A stretch of 64,000 nt of DNA from Acanthacorydalis orientalis (GCA_034766995.1 CM068322.1:19657745-19721744), one strand, 5' to 3'. Positions 47,701-60,891 are shown, numbered from the stretch's first letter. Notes: generated from the letters alone by a model not told the origin. A program made the numbers and translations.

Positions 47701-49189
47701 TGTTTATGGACACTAAACAAAGAAAAATATTTTGTCAATTCATAAACGTTTATTGTGTATCTTTTATATTTTATTTCGATTTATATCGATGTATTCAAAA
47801 ACAATTTTAAATTTATGTATATTTTTTTTTTCAAAACCGTACATGTTTCTCGGAAATAAAGCAAATGTATTCAAATTTCTGACAATAAATCAAACGTAGA
47901 ATACTCTCGGGTCTGTATATAACATTGTTTTATATTTTTAACTCGTATATAAAATCAACAAGAGAGGAAATCCATAAATAAAATTTCTTTTTGCAAACAC
48001 ATCAATTTGTACAAGTATGTAAAATAACTATCTGTATTGAATACGTTTACCAAATTGTAAATGAAAATGAATACATTAGAGATAATAAAATCTTTTCACT
48101 ACAATAAATTTCAAATGTTTGTTTGTTTTGACAGTTTTTTTTTTAAATGACTGTATAAGCGTTAAATTACACAATTCGTTACATGTCAATTATCCGAATT
48201 TTCACAAAACCATAATTGCAGATTATATTTCAATTGTGGGATGTATTATGGTAAAAACAAGCATAAATTTATTTTGAAATAATTCGTGAAGCATCAAATG
48301 TAATGATATCTTATTTCATAAAATAGAAATATCAGATAATGTAATGTTTTCAAGTAATTTCATGACACTAATATTTTTTGTATTAGATTTAACTTTCTAC
48401 GAAAAATAAATACAACAATAATAAAAAACAACTTAAGATATTTCATAAAATTGCGCTTCAGTGTGATATTTAAAAAATCGCAAATGAGTTCACAATATGC
48501 ACTAAATTAAATGACAGTGGATAAATTCAATTTTAAAAAAGTATCTGAGAAAATTCTATTCATAAAAGTGTATTTTCATTTCGCATAAATTATTAAAAAA
48601 ACGCTAGATATTTCATCGAATCTCAATAGATTTATTCATAAATTATATAACACTTCATTGCATATTTAATTTAAAAGATATTAAATATTTACAATATATT
48701 TTGAAAGAAAACAATATGTAAATTTAATAGTAGATATTATGTATTTTAATAAATAAAAAACTTTTTAAGAAGGTTCTAAATCGTTGAAAAATTAACAAAT
48801 TTAATAAATTATTGATACATTAAAATTTTATAATTATTTGATTATAAATTTCTTTATTTTATAAATCCAGCTATAATGAAAAGTTTTAGAGAAATTTCTC
48901 ATGGATTTAAATAAAATGATATTTTAAATTACTTCAAAACCTATTATTTAGTTAAAATACTACTTTTTTTAGTTTTTTAATAGTAAATAGTACTTAACTG
49001 CAAAGTTAATACAAAAAAAAATAAATTTCATATTGAATACTTTTTTATAATCAAGAATTGTTCCCCTCACATACTAAAAAAATGTTAACCAATTTTGCTA
49101 AAATGTTTCTTAAAAAATCATTATTTTATTTAAATTTTAATAAACGAAAATTAATGAATTTTAAACAGTTATTTTATTTAAATTGAGGA
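47701..49189. other. AT-rich non-coding stretch
   Basis: About 1.5 kb with nothing recognised. Confidence 0.5.
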
Positions 49190-49505
49190 ATTATTCACTC
49201 AACCCACAAACCACAAAAACATGATTAAAAATGTCCAATGAACTAAATGATTATTGATCATTTTTAATTGCTGTTTATGCGTATTTCTATGGAGATTCTA
49301 ACATCCTCCGAACAGTAAGGTAGAAAAAATTTCTAAAATTAACCATTTAATTTTTCATTGACTTGTTAAAAAAATAACCAATATTTTTGTATCTTAACGT
49401 TTTAAGTATGTTAGAATCGTCATTAAGCATCACTGATCAATTATGAAACAGTTTCGATCAGAATAAAATTTTATGGTCTGTAGAGTGAACAAACAATTTA
49501 TAAAA
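49190..49505. repeat. Foldback repeat, copy 10 (both arms)
   Basis: The left arm reads TTCACTCAACCCACAAACCA, AAAAATGTCCAATGAACTAA, GATTATTGATCATTTTTAAT, GCGTATTTCTATGGAGATTC. The right arm, more worn, has TTGTATCTTAACGTTTTAAG, AATCGTCATTAAGCATCACT, TTTCGATCAGAATAAAATTT and TATGGTCTGTAGAGTG. The 86-codon plus-strand frame at 49473-49733 starts inside the right arm and is not a gene. Confidence 0.65.
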
Positions 49506-51487
49506 GCGAATTTAGCCACTGGAAAAAAACTGTATTGTGATAAATTGTATTTTATTTTAAATTTGAAAAATTATAAATCCGAACAATTATTTATTAATTA
49601 TTTGTACACGTTTTATGCAAAATCTGAAAGGTACATTGAGCTCATTTCTCCCAAGACCTGTTTCAATTTTTGTTGTTCAAGTACATTTAGAGTTACTGTT
49701 AAGTTCAAACTTTCTCTGACGATGAAAATGTAACAGACACATGGAGAAAATATTTTATTTTTATCAAAACTAAACATTGGTGCAGTATTTGTATTTTTTT
49801 ATTAATTTATATACTATAAAAAGATAAATAAATATAATTTTCCTTAAACTAAAGGATAATTTTTTATTATATTGCATACAAAAATATTAGTATTTAATTT
49901 TACTAGAAATATTAAAAAAATCAAAAATTAAACACTGCTAGAATTTGATTAATAAATTACAATATCATTTTAAGATTAACAAAAAGATAGAAAAAATAAA
50001 TAACTTTAAAATTTTCTGGTTAATTCTATAAATAAGAAACGATTGTATGAAATATAAAATTATAACTAATATTTTATCATTGTTTTTGCATTTCTACGCT
50101 CATAAAGACTTTGTTTTCAATTTTATTTTTTTATTAATTATCAATTATAAAACGTACTTTTGATTTTAATGAATGCAAAACTTCATCGTCTTTCAGTAAA
50201 ATTTAAAATAAAACAACACTCGAGATATTAGACAAATTAAAAAGTATCTTTGTTTGAAATGAGCACGAATGTTTCATTAATATTTTATAAAACAATAATA
50301 ATATACCTTACATCAATGGAAACTTATATTTTATTTAAAAAGATATACAATATTTCAGAAACAAAGTATTTATGATGAAATACGAAAATAGAAATACAAT
50401 ATTTCAAGTGTAATTTCAGAAACTCGATGTTAGTATTCAAATATTTATTTATACAAAGTCACTCTTGCTACTTATTGTTCCATTTCGAATCAATACACGA
50501 GGAAAAGTATCCACGTTAGTTACATTTTATATTCATAAGGTGTACATATTTCATGAAATAATGTTTTAAAATTATAATTGTATAAAAAGCAATATACAAG
50601 TTACTTATAGTAGGAGTTTGGAAGGTGGAAGAATTCATTTACATCAATTTGAAGAGAATACAACGACAACTTTATTTTGGAAAGTACGACGAAAAAATTA
50701 AAAACGAAGTAATATAAAGAGTATATAAACTTGCAAAGACAATTATTATAAAAGGAAAATAGATACAGTAAAATGATAAAATTTTACTGCTGAAAAAAAT
50801 GATATTTAAACAAAAACTTTATATATAGTAATAATTATGGGTTTCAAATTAAATTAAAGAACTATAAAATAAGTTGGTTAAATGTTCGATTTTTCAAGCC
50901 AGTTTCTCGTACCTTGGATGAATTGCATCCATATTTATTAATTCCATTATTTTCATTATTAAAAGTTTTTAAGAATAGAAAAAGGCGAAACTGCAAAAAA
51001 TAAATTATTCCTTTTTGGAACCTTTATTGATTAATAAAGTATATAACCAGTTAAAATCCAAATAACTTAGTCAATGTAACTATTATGACCTCCAGTTGGA
51101 AAGTTTGTTTAGGAAATTGAAAGCACATGTTCAGTAGTATTAAAGTCACATAAATGATTACTTGAGGTTTTTTTGTTTGGTTAAAAAGAACAAAAGTATA
51201 TAAAATATTGCACTATACTAAATAGTGTAATAGTGATATAATTATATAATACTATAAAAATTAACCAACTGAAATATACAACAAATAAACATACATATTT
51301 ATTAAAAATGTGAAAATTTGATAAAAACTTTTAAAATGATCCGGATTTATATTGTTTTAACAACAAGCTATTCTTATAATAAATCAAAAATGTTATAAAC
51401 AAAATAAATATTTGATGTATTTAATAACTATGAAAACAAAAATGACTTTTATTTGATAAAATAATATATGCCTACCTATATAAAAAT

Positions 51488-51489
<2 letters not shown>
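49506..51489. other. AT-rich non-coding stretch
   Basis: About 2 kb with no gene or element recognised. Confidence 0.5.

Positions 51490-51560
<71 letters not shown>
51490..51560. repeat. (TA)n microsatellite
   Basis: Pure TA tract of about 71 bp. Confidence 0.95.
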
Positions 51561-51563
<3 letters not shown>

Positions 51564-52538
51564 TTGAAAGTACGTTCATAAAAACAAACAAATCATAGAA
51601 AAAAATCCAATAAGGAAAAAACAATTCTTTTATTTATAAATACGAATCTGTGAGTATCGAGCACGAAACATTATTCTTTTTTAATGTTAATCGTTCCACT
51701 TTCAAATCCATTTGTTTTAGAACCCCGTTTCGGTCACGAGCACATTTACTTTGTGATAAAAGTAAAATTTATGGAAAAAGAATTAAAATAGAAACTAAAA
51801 ACGTTAAATTATACATTTGATCCACTACAGATTAATTATACCGAGCAAATGTATTAATTTTAGATAAAATTAAATTATATTTCTCCACGGCGTGTTAACA
51901 TGATATTTTTTTAAAAAATAGGAACAGTATTGTTGAGAATATAATTTACTGAATTTTCATTATGTCAGTCTCGAAAATAATAAATAATAATTGCGTGTGA
52001 AAATGTATCAACTGATAATTTCTAACGAGACTTTCTATTATGAAAATATAATTCAATTTTAATTTTGTAAAGTATGATGTAAATATATTTATATTAAACA
52101 CGTTCAGTTAATAATACAAATTATATCAAACTTGTAGAGGCATCGTGTTCCTCATTAATTATGTATTTCATAGGCATTCGTCATTTAATTACTATCTGCG
52201 TACGAATTAATTCAATATTTATAAGTAGGTTGCTATAATATTCGTATGAACTACAGTATCGCATGTCGAAATATAAAATAAAAATTCTATTAAATAAAAA
52301 CTATATAAGAGATCATTTTCGATGTTACATGTAATATATAATTTAATCATGTCATGTACTTTACATTAAGTATTCAAAAACATGCCTACTCCTATAAGTA
52401 ATCAAATATTGTTGCTTTTATAAAATTACAAAGTTAAACAGAAAAGCTGTTATCAACATGCTTCATTAATTCATTTTGAAACCAATTTTTTTACATAGTA
52501 ATACAGAATAATGAATAAAATCAATAATATGTAAATAT
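51561..52538. other. AT-rich non-coding stretch
   Basis: Nothing recognised; a slightly less AT-rich patch at 51640-51760. Confidence 0.5.
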
Positions 52539-52557
52539 GTATATATATATATATATT
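52539..52557. repeat. (TA)n microsatellite
   Basis: Short TA tract. Confidence 0.8.
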
Positions 52558-52732
52558 GTATTTGAAATTTTAGACCAAATATATATTTAATCTCTTAAAT
52601 GTATATGTTATTTGTAAAAATATCTCTAACGAAAATATTTTCTCTTGCAATATAACTGTCTTTCAAGATTGATCTATTTGTTTTACTTATATTGTCAACC
52701 GTAACGAATAACGTTAAAAGCTTACACTATAC

Positions 52733-52736
<4 letters not shown>

Positions 52737-52763
<27 letters not shown>
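52737..52763. repeat. (TA)n microsatellite
   Basis: TA tract of about 27 bp. Confidence 0.85.
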
Positions 52764-52768
<5 letters not shown>

Positions 52769-53269
52769 ATTTTTCAAATAACATAAATTATTTGTTTTGA
52801 ATTTTGTAAGATGAAAAATATTTAAATCGTTTCAAAAGAATCTTTCTTTTAATCAATTATTTATTTCTATTAATGATTTTTTTGATTAGTATAAAAATAA
52901 ATATATTTAATATATTTTCATTATTTTAAACAAGCCTATATCCAATAATATGAGAAATATTTAAATTTAAAAATACCTTCCCTTTTGTAAAACAAAAATC
53001 CTGTGTGAATAAAAATGAAAATTCAAATTGAGTTTGGTCAAAGAGACGGAAGAAAAATCAATCGTCCCTTTCAAGAAGTGTACCCATGCGATACTCGGTA
53101 TATTTACTTCCGAAATATTGAAGCAATGTATAAAAAAGTGAAAAAAATAAAATATCAATTTTAATAACATCATCTCTGAGTGAAAATCAAAATTAAATTC
53201 GAATAGTTCGAGACAACTGTTTACCGTTGAGTATTGTAGTTATATGGATACTCATAGGTTTTCATAACC
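52764..53269. other. AT-rich non-coding stretch
   Basis: Nothing recognised. The minus-strand frame at 52967-53173 has no motif. Confidence 0.5.
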
Positions 53270-53672
53270 TATCGTATAACAGGGCGTATAAGGCAACCTA
53301 TGTATAAGATAAGATATTGTAAAACAAATTTATGTTCAAAATCGAAATTAAGAAATTACATTTTTCGATTTAAAATTTCAAAAATGAAATTCGGGGAATC
53401 AACTTATTTTAACATACGGTGTATTAAAACATCGTTGTATCTAGAAAGCTATGACTATGTATTTTATTTTTAAACATTTTTATTTAAAATGTATTATTCA
53501 AAGTTTAATTTCATTTTTTTTAAATAAAGAATTTAATTTCTATATAAACCCAATAAATTCTTAGTGTTATTTTAAAATTCCTGTTTTTGTATTGGACGTA
53601 TAAGACGACCCCCTATTGTTTGAAGAATTTTTTTGATTTTAAAGGTTGTCTTATACGCCGAGATATACAGTA
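53270..53672. mobile_element. TA-flanked MITE with nested terminal hairpin
   Basis: A 399-bp element (about 53272-53670) between TA dinucleotides. The left end is TCGTATAACAGGGCGTATAA; the right end (minus strand) is CTGTATATCTCGGCGTATAA. Both continue into G(G/A)CAACCT. A third copy of the GTATAAGACGACC motif, in the left-end orientation, lies at about 53599, so the last ~75 bp also fold on themselves. No coding remnant. TA duplication suggests Tc1/mariner/pogo mobilisation, but the superfamily is uncertain. Confidence 0.7.
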
Positions 53673-53854
53673 TGTGTGAAACAATCTGGCTGTTTGAAGT
53701 CAAAGATATGGACTCACATTATTAAAAAATATAAAATAACAAATATAATTTAAAATATATAAAAAGGAGCAACAAATTAACGATTCTGACTTACAAATTT
53801 AATTTCACACTTCAATTTTTGGTATTGTGGACAATTGTTTATTTTTGCTTATCT
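53673..53854. other. AT-rich non-coding stretch
   Basis: Nothing recognised. Confidence 0.5.
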
Positions 53855-54280
53855 AATTTTTCTAATCAAAAATATTCAATAATTGATTATTGATCATTTT
53901 TTATTACAGTTTACGCTCATTTCGATGATGATGTTATCATATTCATAACATTTTGAAACATGTTTTTTTTTTTTTTGTAAAGTAAATTAAAGACGGAAAT
54001 TTACACAGCGGTTATATTTTTTTCATTTTCTAGATAACATTTTTGTTTTAACATAGTATTTAAAACTTACTTTGAAACTTATCTCAGAAATGAATAAAAC
54101 TAAACGTGTACTAAAGCAAAATCTTTTTCAGAGCATTAAGCTACAAAAGATATGAGCACGAGGGCATTATCATTGGATTCGTATAGCAACAATCAGAAAT
54201 AAGTAATTATTAATTATTGACTATGTGTGATTAGAAAAAAATGTTAAAAAAAAGGCGAGTGAAAATTTACTTGTGAAATA
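53855..54280. repeat. Foldback repeat, copy 11 (longest, both arms)
   Basis: Best-preserved left arm: CTAATCAAAAATATTCAATA, ATTGATTATTGATCATTTTT, TACGCTCATTTCGATGATGA and ATGTTATCATATTCATAACA. A core of about 170 bp follows. The right arm then has GCATTAAGCTACAAAAGATA, GAGGGCATTATCATTGGATT, CAACAATCAGAAATAAGTAA, TTATTGACTATGTGTGATTA and GGCGAGTGAAAA. Consensus arm order from outside in: CACTCACCTCACAAACCACA, a TGATCA-type block, AATAATTGATTATTGATCAT, GTTTATGCTCATTTCGATGA, then AGAGCGCTAAGATAC. No coding capacity and no clear target duplication. Confidence 0.7.
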
Positions 54281-55385
54281 TTTAAGTTGAAATTCTTCCT
54301 ATATTAATTGATTTACAAAGACTAACTGGGGCTATAAACTGTCTTCTCTTTACAAATAAAAAATACATCACAGTTATTTTAATACCCATTAAGCACGATA
54401 GAAATGAAAGTAATTGTAAATCTTATAAGAAATAAATAAATAAATTAGTCAATTCATGAGACTGTTTAAATTTTGTTAATAAAATAATAGTGGTTTTAAA
54501 TAATAATAAGTTTTCAAATCTGACTTAATTCGCTATAATTTTTTATGTAGTTTCTTAAAACATATTGGTTTAAAAAGTAATCAATACATAATTACAGGTT
54601 AGTTTATATTCTTTTATTTTAAAATTAAAACACGTATAGTTTAATAAAATATCAAAGTAAACAGTCATCAAATTATTAACAAAACATTTAGTTTTTAAAA
54701 ACTTCTTTTTGACATTTTGAATACACAAACACAATAAGATTGATGAAGGAAGAAGACCATTCATTACATAAATATATTCATACAAGTACACATACAAAAA
54801 ATTAAAAACTATTAAAGAACATGACACATACATGAAATACTAAAAAATATCTACTGACGTTTTTTGTAAAATATATGAATACAATTAAAGGAAAAATAAA
54901 CAAAACATTACATAATACATTTTTTATAACTAAAGTAATATAACAAATTTAACTATTTTCGCACACGGATTATCTTTATATTTAATAAAAATAAATACAC
55001 TTTGTAAAAGTTGAATTTTCATGATTGAACGTAGTACGAAACTTGTCGATTTTGAAAAAGATTTTTCAAATTACGGCTAATATAAAGAAAATAATTAAAA
55101 AAAATATTTGATTCTTTTCAACTCAATCTTTATAAAAGTTATCTTAAGTTTTTCTTGACAATTATTTATGAAAAACTTTTTTCTTTTTAGTAAATAATAT
55201 ATAATAAAAAATAATTTAATTTTTTCATTCATAAAAGGAACGAGTTTTAAATGAAATGTTCTTATTAAATTTCAAATTATTTCTCATTTCTCCCTCTTAA
55301 ATAGATTTATAATTAATCTCCTATTCTTATAACATATTCTTTTCACACACAAACACTCCTCTTGGATACGCCACTGTATACGTAC
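54281..55385. other. AT-rich non-coding stretch
   Basis: No gene. The 87-codon minus-strand frame at 54570-54833 is AT-driven and has no motif. Confidence 0.5.
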
Positions 55386-55430
<45 letters not shown>

Positions 55431-55431
55431 A
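55386..55431. repeat. (TA)n microsatellite
   Basis: TA tract framed by TGTG and CACATA. Confidence 0.9.
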
Positions 55432-56141
55432 TAAAAAATATAGTTTAAACCTAGCCTTTAATAATACACACGTTTCTGTATTCATAATATTTTTTGTTAA
55501 AATCAAATTTTCATAAATTCTCTAAATTATTTAAAAAAAAAATGCATAATTAAAAACACAATGTTTGGAAAATCGGCCATTTATTCATTACAAAACACAT
55601 ACCATTTTTATTTTAATAATGAAATGTATACTGGTATCGTTTAACATTTTTAATCAAAACAATAATTTTGATTTGATTTATAATATTAATCAATGATCAC
55701 ATTTAAAAAATTAACAACAAACAGCTTCGACCAGAATATTTTTTATGTACGAAATTTAATATATTATTGTATAAAATATTAAAGTTTAAACTATAAAACT
55801 GTATGAAAAAAAACAAACAGTTTCATTAAACATAAGCAATGAGTTCGCGTTGATTGATTAAACAAAAATACACAAACATCTACCTAAAATTCAGATAAAA
55901 CTAAAAAACTGATCGACTAAACAACGATATAATTTTAAACATATATTAAACAACTTTCAGTTTTAGAAACACAGATAAAAACATAAACTAATGATAATAA
56001 ATGACAAACTACAAAGATGCTAGCACAAAACTAATCTAACATCTAATAAATATACCGACATCTACTCGGTTTTACTTTTCAGTTTGTTTTAATTTGAATA
56101 GTTGGAAGCATATTTGATGATGTAAGTATTTGTATAATGTA
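55432..56141. other. AT-rich non-coding stretch
   Basis: Nothing firm. AATCAATGATCACATTTAAA near 55689 followed by TTCGACCAGAATATTTTTTA may be a worn foldback arm. Confidence 0.4.
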
Positions 56142-56192
56142 ATTATATATATATATATATACACAAATATATATATATATATATATATATAT
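56142..56192. repeat. (TA)n microsatellite
   Basis: Two TA blocks split by ACACAAATA. Confidence 0.9.
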
Positions 56193-56973
56193 TTAAAAAA
56201 ATGCAAGAAAAATATTACTTTTTTACTTACAATTTCTACTCTACTAACATTTTGAAGTTAATGTTTTCACGGAATTCCGAATCTATATTATTTCATATCA
56301 TAACATTGAAATCCACTTAAAAACATACATGAGAATGAAGTAAATTATAATTAGGTACATCGAACAAAACAAAAACTTTTCAAACTAATTGTATTTTATG
56401 ACTGGAACGAATCGAAATATGTGATCGTTACGGAGATAAAACACATTAAATCGACAAGTTTCGTACTACGTTCAATCATTAATAAATTTATGTTTATAGA
56501 ACAAATATCAATCAATTCTCATATCTCCATGACGTGTGTTTAATATACATCCTGTTTGAAAAACATTTATTTAATTTTTCTAAATAAACATTAATATAAT
56601 ATTGTGAATCATTGTTAAATGTAATCATAAACATTGAACATTATTTATTGCTTTTTTTTATATTAAAAATATGCATTAACAAGATAAATTGAATGCAATG
56701 TGATAGTTTTCACTGGATAATATAACTTTATATATTATAAAAATAGCATACACACATTTTTAATACATGCTTTATATTGAATTAAACTCTCTTTCATTGA
56801 AGATGTATCACACTTTTGAAAACACATTTTTAAGAAAAACTATTTAAATAATACTTCAATAAAAACAAATATATTTTAAAAGAGTTATTTAAGAATGAAT
56901 ATACCTCAAATTTAAGATGTACCTTAATATTTTTTAAAAAAAAAAGTTTTCTTTTTTTCGAAATTTTATAAAT
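56193..56973. other. AT-rich non-coding stretch
   Basis: Nothing recognised. Confidence 0.5.
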
Positions 56974-57504
56974 TATTAGGTGGTAGAAAAATAATTGCGG
57001 TTTTTTTGATTTTCCAAGATGTTTGAGTTGAAGTGGTCCAACAGCTAACGCTTAACTTTTGCGCAAGCTCTCGAAATGTTGTGCGTGGATCTGATTCAAC
57101 TAACCCTTCAATTGGTCGTTATGAACTGAAGAAAGACGCCTACGACCGTCTTCATCTTTAAGGCTCTCGTCTCCAGAATGAAATTTTTGTAACCACCATT
57201 GTACTGTACTTTTCTTAACAGTACCTATACCAAAAGCATCGTTTAGTTTACGAGCAGTTTCTGATAAACCCATTTTGAACTCATATAAAAAATGCTGTTA
57301 TTTGCTTCTTTTCCATCTTTAATTCAATAGCCCAATTTGAAGCAAAATTAAAAATAAAAACAACGTGAATGTTACCAAAATACAGACCGAAAAATGCACT
57401 TTAAAATAATATTAACATGAACACTATGAAATGACACTCATTGAAAAAATTCAAGTTAGAATTCGAAAAACAAAAACCGCAATTATTTCCCTACCGACCT
57501 AATA
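56974..57504 (-). mobile_element. Cecropia-type mariner deletion derivative, copy 2
   Basis: A 527-bp element (56976-57502) flanked by TA at 56974-56975 and 57503-57504. The ends are TTAGGTGGTAGAAAAATAAT on the left and TTAGGTCGGTAGGGAAATAA on the right (minus strand), the cecropia-type mariner terminus. The minus strand has about 185 bp of 5' region and the transposase N-terminal domain. The deletion starts about 40 bp earlier in the coding part than in copy 1 and joins straight onto the inner edge of the 3' terminal repeat at a run of T. Confidence 0.9.
57002..57316 (-). pseudogene. mariner transposase N-terminal domain remnant
   Basis: Starts MEKKQITAFF (57314-57316). After a one-base shift it reads LYEFKMGLSETARKLNDAFG, then GTVKKSTVQWWLQKFHSGDE and SLKDEDGRRR, the first helix-turn-helix region and the GDESL-E-D-E linker typical of cecropia-type mariner transposases. 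A second frameshift leads to a worn R-E-L-A helix-turn-helix. The frame ends at GKSKK fused to the terminal repeat. No catalytic domain. Confidence 0.88.
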
Positions 57505-59295
57505 AATACACGTTAATTTAAATTGTTTGTCCAATTACAACAAGTATGTATAAGAAAATCTAAAAATATTATACATTTTCTACTCTTTTCTATTTATTAG
57601 TCAATGAAATCTTCATCTCAGTGCATGAATGAACATCTGTTTGATTTTCTTATTTTTATATTATGATCAGCTGTCTTTCTTTTCTTCTCTTTTTATCGAT
57701 GGTTTTAGAATAAATTGTTTTCCTTTCATTTTTCTCTAGCAATAATAAATACTCTCACTGTTTAACCATATAAAGGTTAAATTCAATTTAAACTCTTAGA
57801 GCATTATTTATAATTCCGTTCGTGGTGAATAATCAATTTTTAATCAAGATTCTGAGCAACTTTTCTGTAATATATAATCAACCATTTACTATGCAACTCC
57901 TATCGATAAAACTTATTCTTTAAGTAGGCCTATAGAAGAGTGTACGTTTTAATACTCTGGAGCTTCGTTGGCTGAATTATAAAAAGCGCAAGATACGAAG
58001 GGTTATTCCAGAAAATTTACAGAACCCGTGAAAAATATTACCACAATTGAGCAAAAATTCCAAACCGTCGAAATAAAGAGATAATTTCAAAGACGTTAGT
58101 CATGAACCACTGTGTTCGGTATTCAAAAGAAGGACCTGAGAGAGACTCCTGCTTACACATGAAACGCTATCCATTAAATAAATAAATTTTAAATAATTTG
58201 TCTGTATAAAAATAATGCAGCAAAATTCGCATATAAAAAATTAAAATCAATAAAGCATTCCTAAATAAAAATAATAATCCGAAAAAGTATCAAATTATAA
58301 TAATCACTATTCAATAATAAATTCAAAACGTATGTATAATACTTCAAAAGTTATGTACATCATTAGAATAACAAACAAGTGTTCTCTTCTAAGAAATAGA
58401 TGTGCATGTTCAAATAAAGTTCATTAAATTAATCTATTAAAAGATGTAAAAAAATAATTAAAGATATATTTGGAAGTGCTACTTGTCATAAAATCGATAC
58501 AATTATCTACAATTAACAGTCATAAAAAGTCATTTGCATCGAAATTAATAACCTATGGCTGATAATTGACATTTATAATCTAATAATTAATAGAACGAGT
58601 TTTTCAGCGTATTCTCGACGTAATTCTATTTTTGAATGTTTTCAGGCGCCAGTACAGAGAATTAATTCAAACTAGTGACTAATCTATACGAGATAGAGAG
58701 AACAGTTCAGTTTTCATTACTCGCACTATTGCCACTTTGTTTCGTACATTGCAGTGACTTGTTTTAAATTAAATATAACATAGCTGATAGCAGTGGATTA
58801 TTTTTGCCTTTCCGGCGTCTCATTCTACATTCCGCTGGGTATTATATAATGTTTTTTTTATTAAAGAAACGAAAAAAATAACTAAAATATTCTTGTAATG
58901 ACATCATATATTGTTTACTTCGCTTCCATATATCTTAAAAGTTCTACAAATAGCCATTACTTTATATAATAGATTGTTAAGATATTACTTAATCACTTAT
59001 GTATCTTTTTAAATATTAATAATTCTACAAAATATTGTTTAAATTTAAAAAATGGTCATGTTGTCAAATAAGATCTTCACAGAATTATTTTTAAATAATA
59101 TAATTTTATTTCATATTAATTTTTCAATTTTTTTGAGATGTTTTAAAATATTATCAAAATGTAAACTTAGTAAGCGTTCGAGAAAATTTGTTTCTGATTG
59201 AAAAGTATCAAATATTAAAAAAACATTACAGCTATAACCTTTAGCGTTGCGGATGAATTTACTTTCATAGATGAATTTTCTTACAAAACGTTTTC
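57505..59295. other. Non-coding stretch with two less AT-rich patches
   Basis: No gene recognised. At 57950-58160 the minus-strand-free plus frame TKGYSRKFTEPVKNITTIEQ is open for about 40 codons but matches nothing I know. At 58580-58850 composition is less AT-rich, and TTTTCAGGCGCCAGTACAGA could be a splice acceptor followed by an untranslated or terminal exon; the frame closes within about 10 codons. Confidence 0.35.
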
Positions 59296-59575
59296 TTGAT
59301 CAAAATTTCCAATAACTAATTATTAGTCATTTTGATCATAGCTTTCGCACATTTCAATGGTGAATGCTGCATGCTCGAAACGTGAAGCAACAGAAAAATC
59401 GATACATTAGCTTCGATTTCTTTATCTTAGATTTTAATGGACCTTAGCGCTATGAGGACGATGGCATTGCCATCGAAATGTATCGACGCGCCCCTAAAGC
59501 CGAAATATCTATCAATTATTGAACATTCTGATCAGATTTTTTGTAGTAATGAAGAGTTCAAACTCATTTCTGAAA
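59296..59575. repeat. Foldback repeat, copy 12 (both arms)
   Basis: The left arm has TGATCAAAATTTCCAATAAC, TAATTATTAGTCATTTTGAT and GCACATTTCAATGGTGAATG. The right arm has CCTTAGCGCTATGAGGACGA, TGGCATTGCCATCGAAATGT, ATCAATTATTGAACATTCTG and ATCAGATTTTTTGTAGTAAT. The GCCATCGAAATGTATCGACG region is among the best-preserved arm cores in the window. Confidence 0.7.
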
Positions 59576-60849
59576 ATTAAAAACTAAATTTCGAATTCAG
59601 AAATTAAAATAGCAATAATATACTGGCTAATCAACTACAATTATTTTCAATTACCAAAAAGAATAGTACATTTCATAATTCAATAAACACCAATGTAGTT
59701 CTCTTTAAGGAATTAAAAAAAAACTTTTTTTATAACACACCAAAGTAAAATTCAATTTAATTTCCAATTTAATTCAGTTTTAAATATTTTTAACAATATA
59801 TTTAATTGTCATTAATATCTAGATATTTAAAACTTTTCGGAATTAATAATAATATATAAAACTAATATAAAAATGAAGTTAAATTAAATCTACTTCTAAA
59901 CTAAATAATTATAAAATATACAAGTTCTGCTTGATATTCTTAGCTAGCAAGGGACAGTCTCATGATGATAAGTATTTTAAAAGTGTCACCTCTACATACT
60001 AGCATACTATTACAGTTAATAACAAAAGTACCTAGTCGGACAACAAATAATCCGGCAGTTATTAAAATTTGATTGTTTACAATAATTAATTTTGATATTA
60101 AACGAGTAATATTAAAACAATCAATTTTCAAACGAAGCAGTAATCGAATATTATGTAATAAAAAGTCCTGTGTAACTTACTTCAGTTAATAAAATTTACT
60201 AATCGTCAGTTTGTGATAAATAATATTAAAAATTTACATTAATTTTCATTTAAACGAAAACTAAAATTCATACAAAATTTTAATCGTTTAAATATATCTT
60301 AAGATATTAAATACTATTTTTTTTTCTTACCAATAATTAATTTTCTATTCGTATTCTACCACACTCACCTAAAACAAAAAAGAAAAAGAGATTATAAGAA
60401 ATGCATGAATAATTATACAATATAAACATTATTATAACGAAATAAAAACAAACACTTATTACTAATCAACACTAATTGCTTAATATTTATTAGATATAAA
60501 AGATAACTTGACAAATATTATAAATTGTAAAATCCGATCAGATAATTACAATTTATTTTCAGGAGTGCCTGTCATAGAAATACAACGAATTAAACTAAAG
60601 ATGTAACTTAAAAATATAGGAAATCAATTAAAAAATTATATTCTATTTGGGTTCCATCTAGATATTTGACATAGAATTATTGTACACTTTAATTTTAATT
60701 ATAGAATAAAATTTTAATAGCTTGTCATACTTTTATATTTTATTTTGTTATTATATTAAATAGCCTGTGATAAAATAACAATATACTTTTAATACTTTTT
60801 TTATAGAAATGTTTTCCACGAAGAAAAAATGTAACTAAAAGAAGACAAC

Positions 60850-60855
<6 letters not shown>
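59576..60855. other. AT-rich non-coding stretch
   Basis: No gene recognised. The minus-strand frame at 59940-60131 has no motif. Confidence 0.5.

Positions 60856-60890
<35 letters not shown>
60856..60890. repeat. (TA)n microsatellite
   Basis: TA tract of about 35 bp. TTAGGTGGTATCCGTCAAGT at 60901 looks like a mariner-type terminus, but no inverted partner was found. Confidence 0.9.

Positions 60891-60891
<1 letters not shown>

Noticed and set aside
55680..55760. A fourteenth foldback copy
   Set aside because: Only two short motif matches remain; too weak to separate from background.
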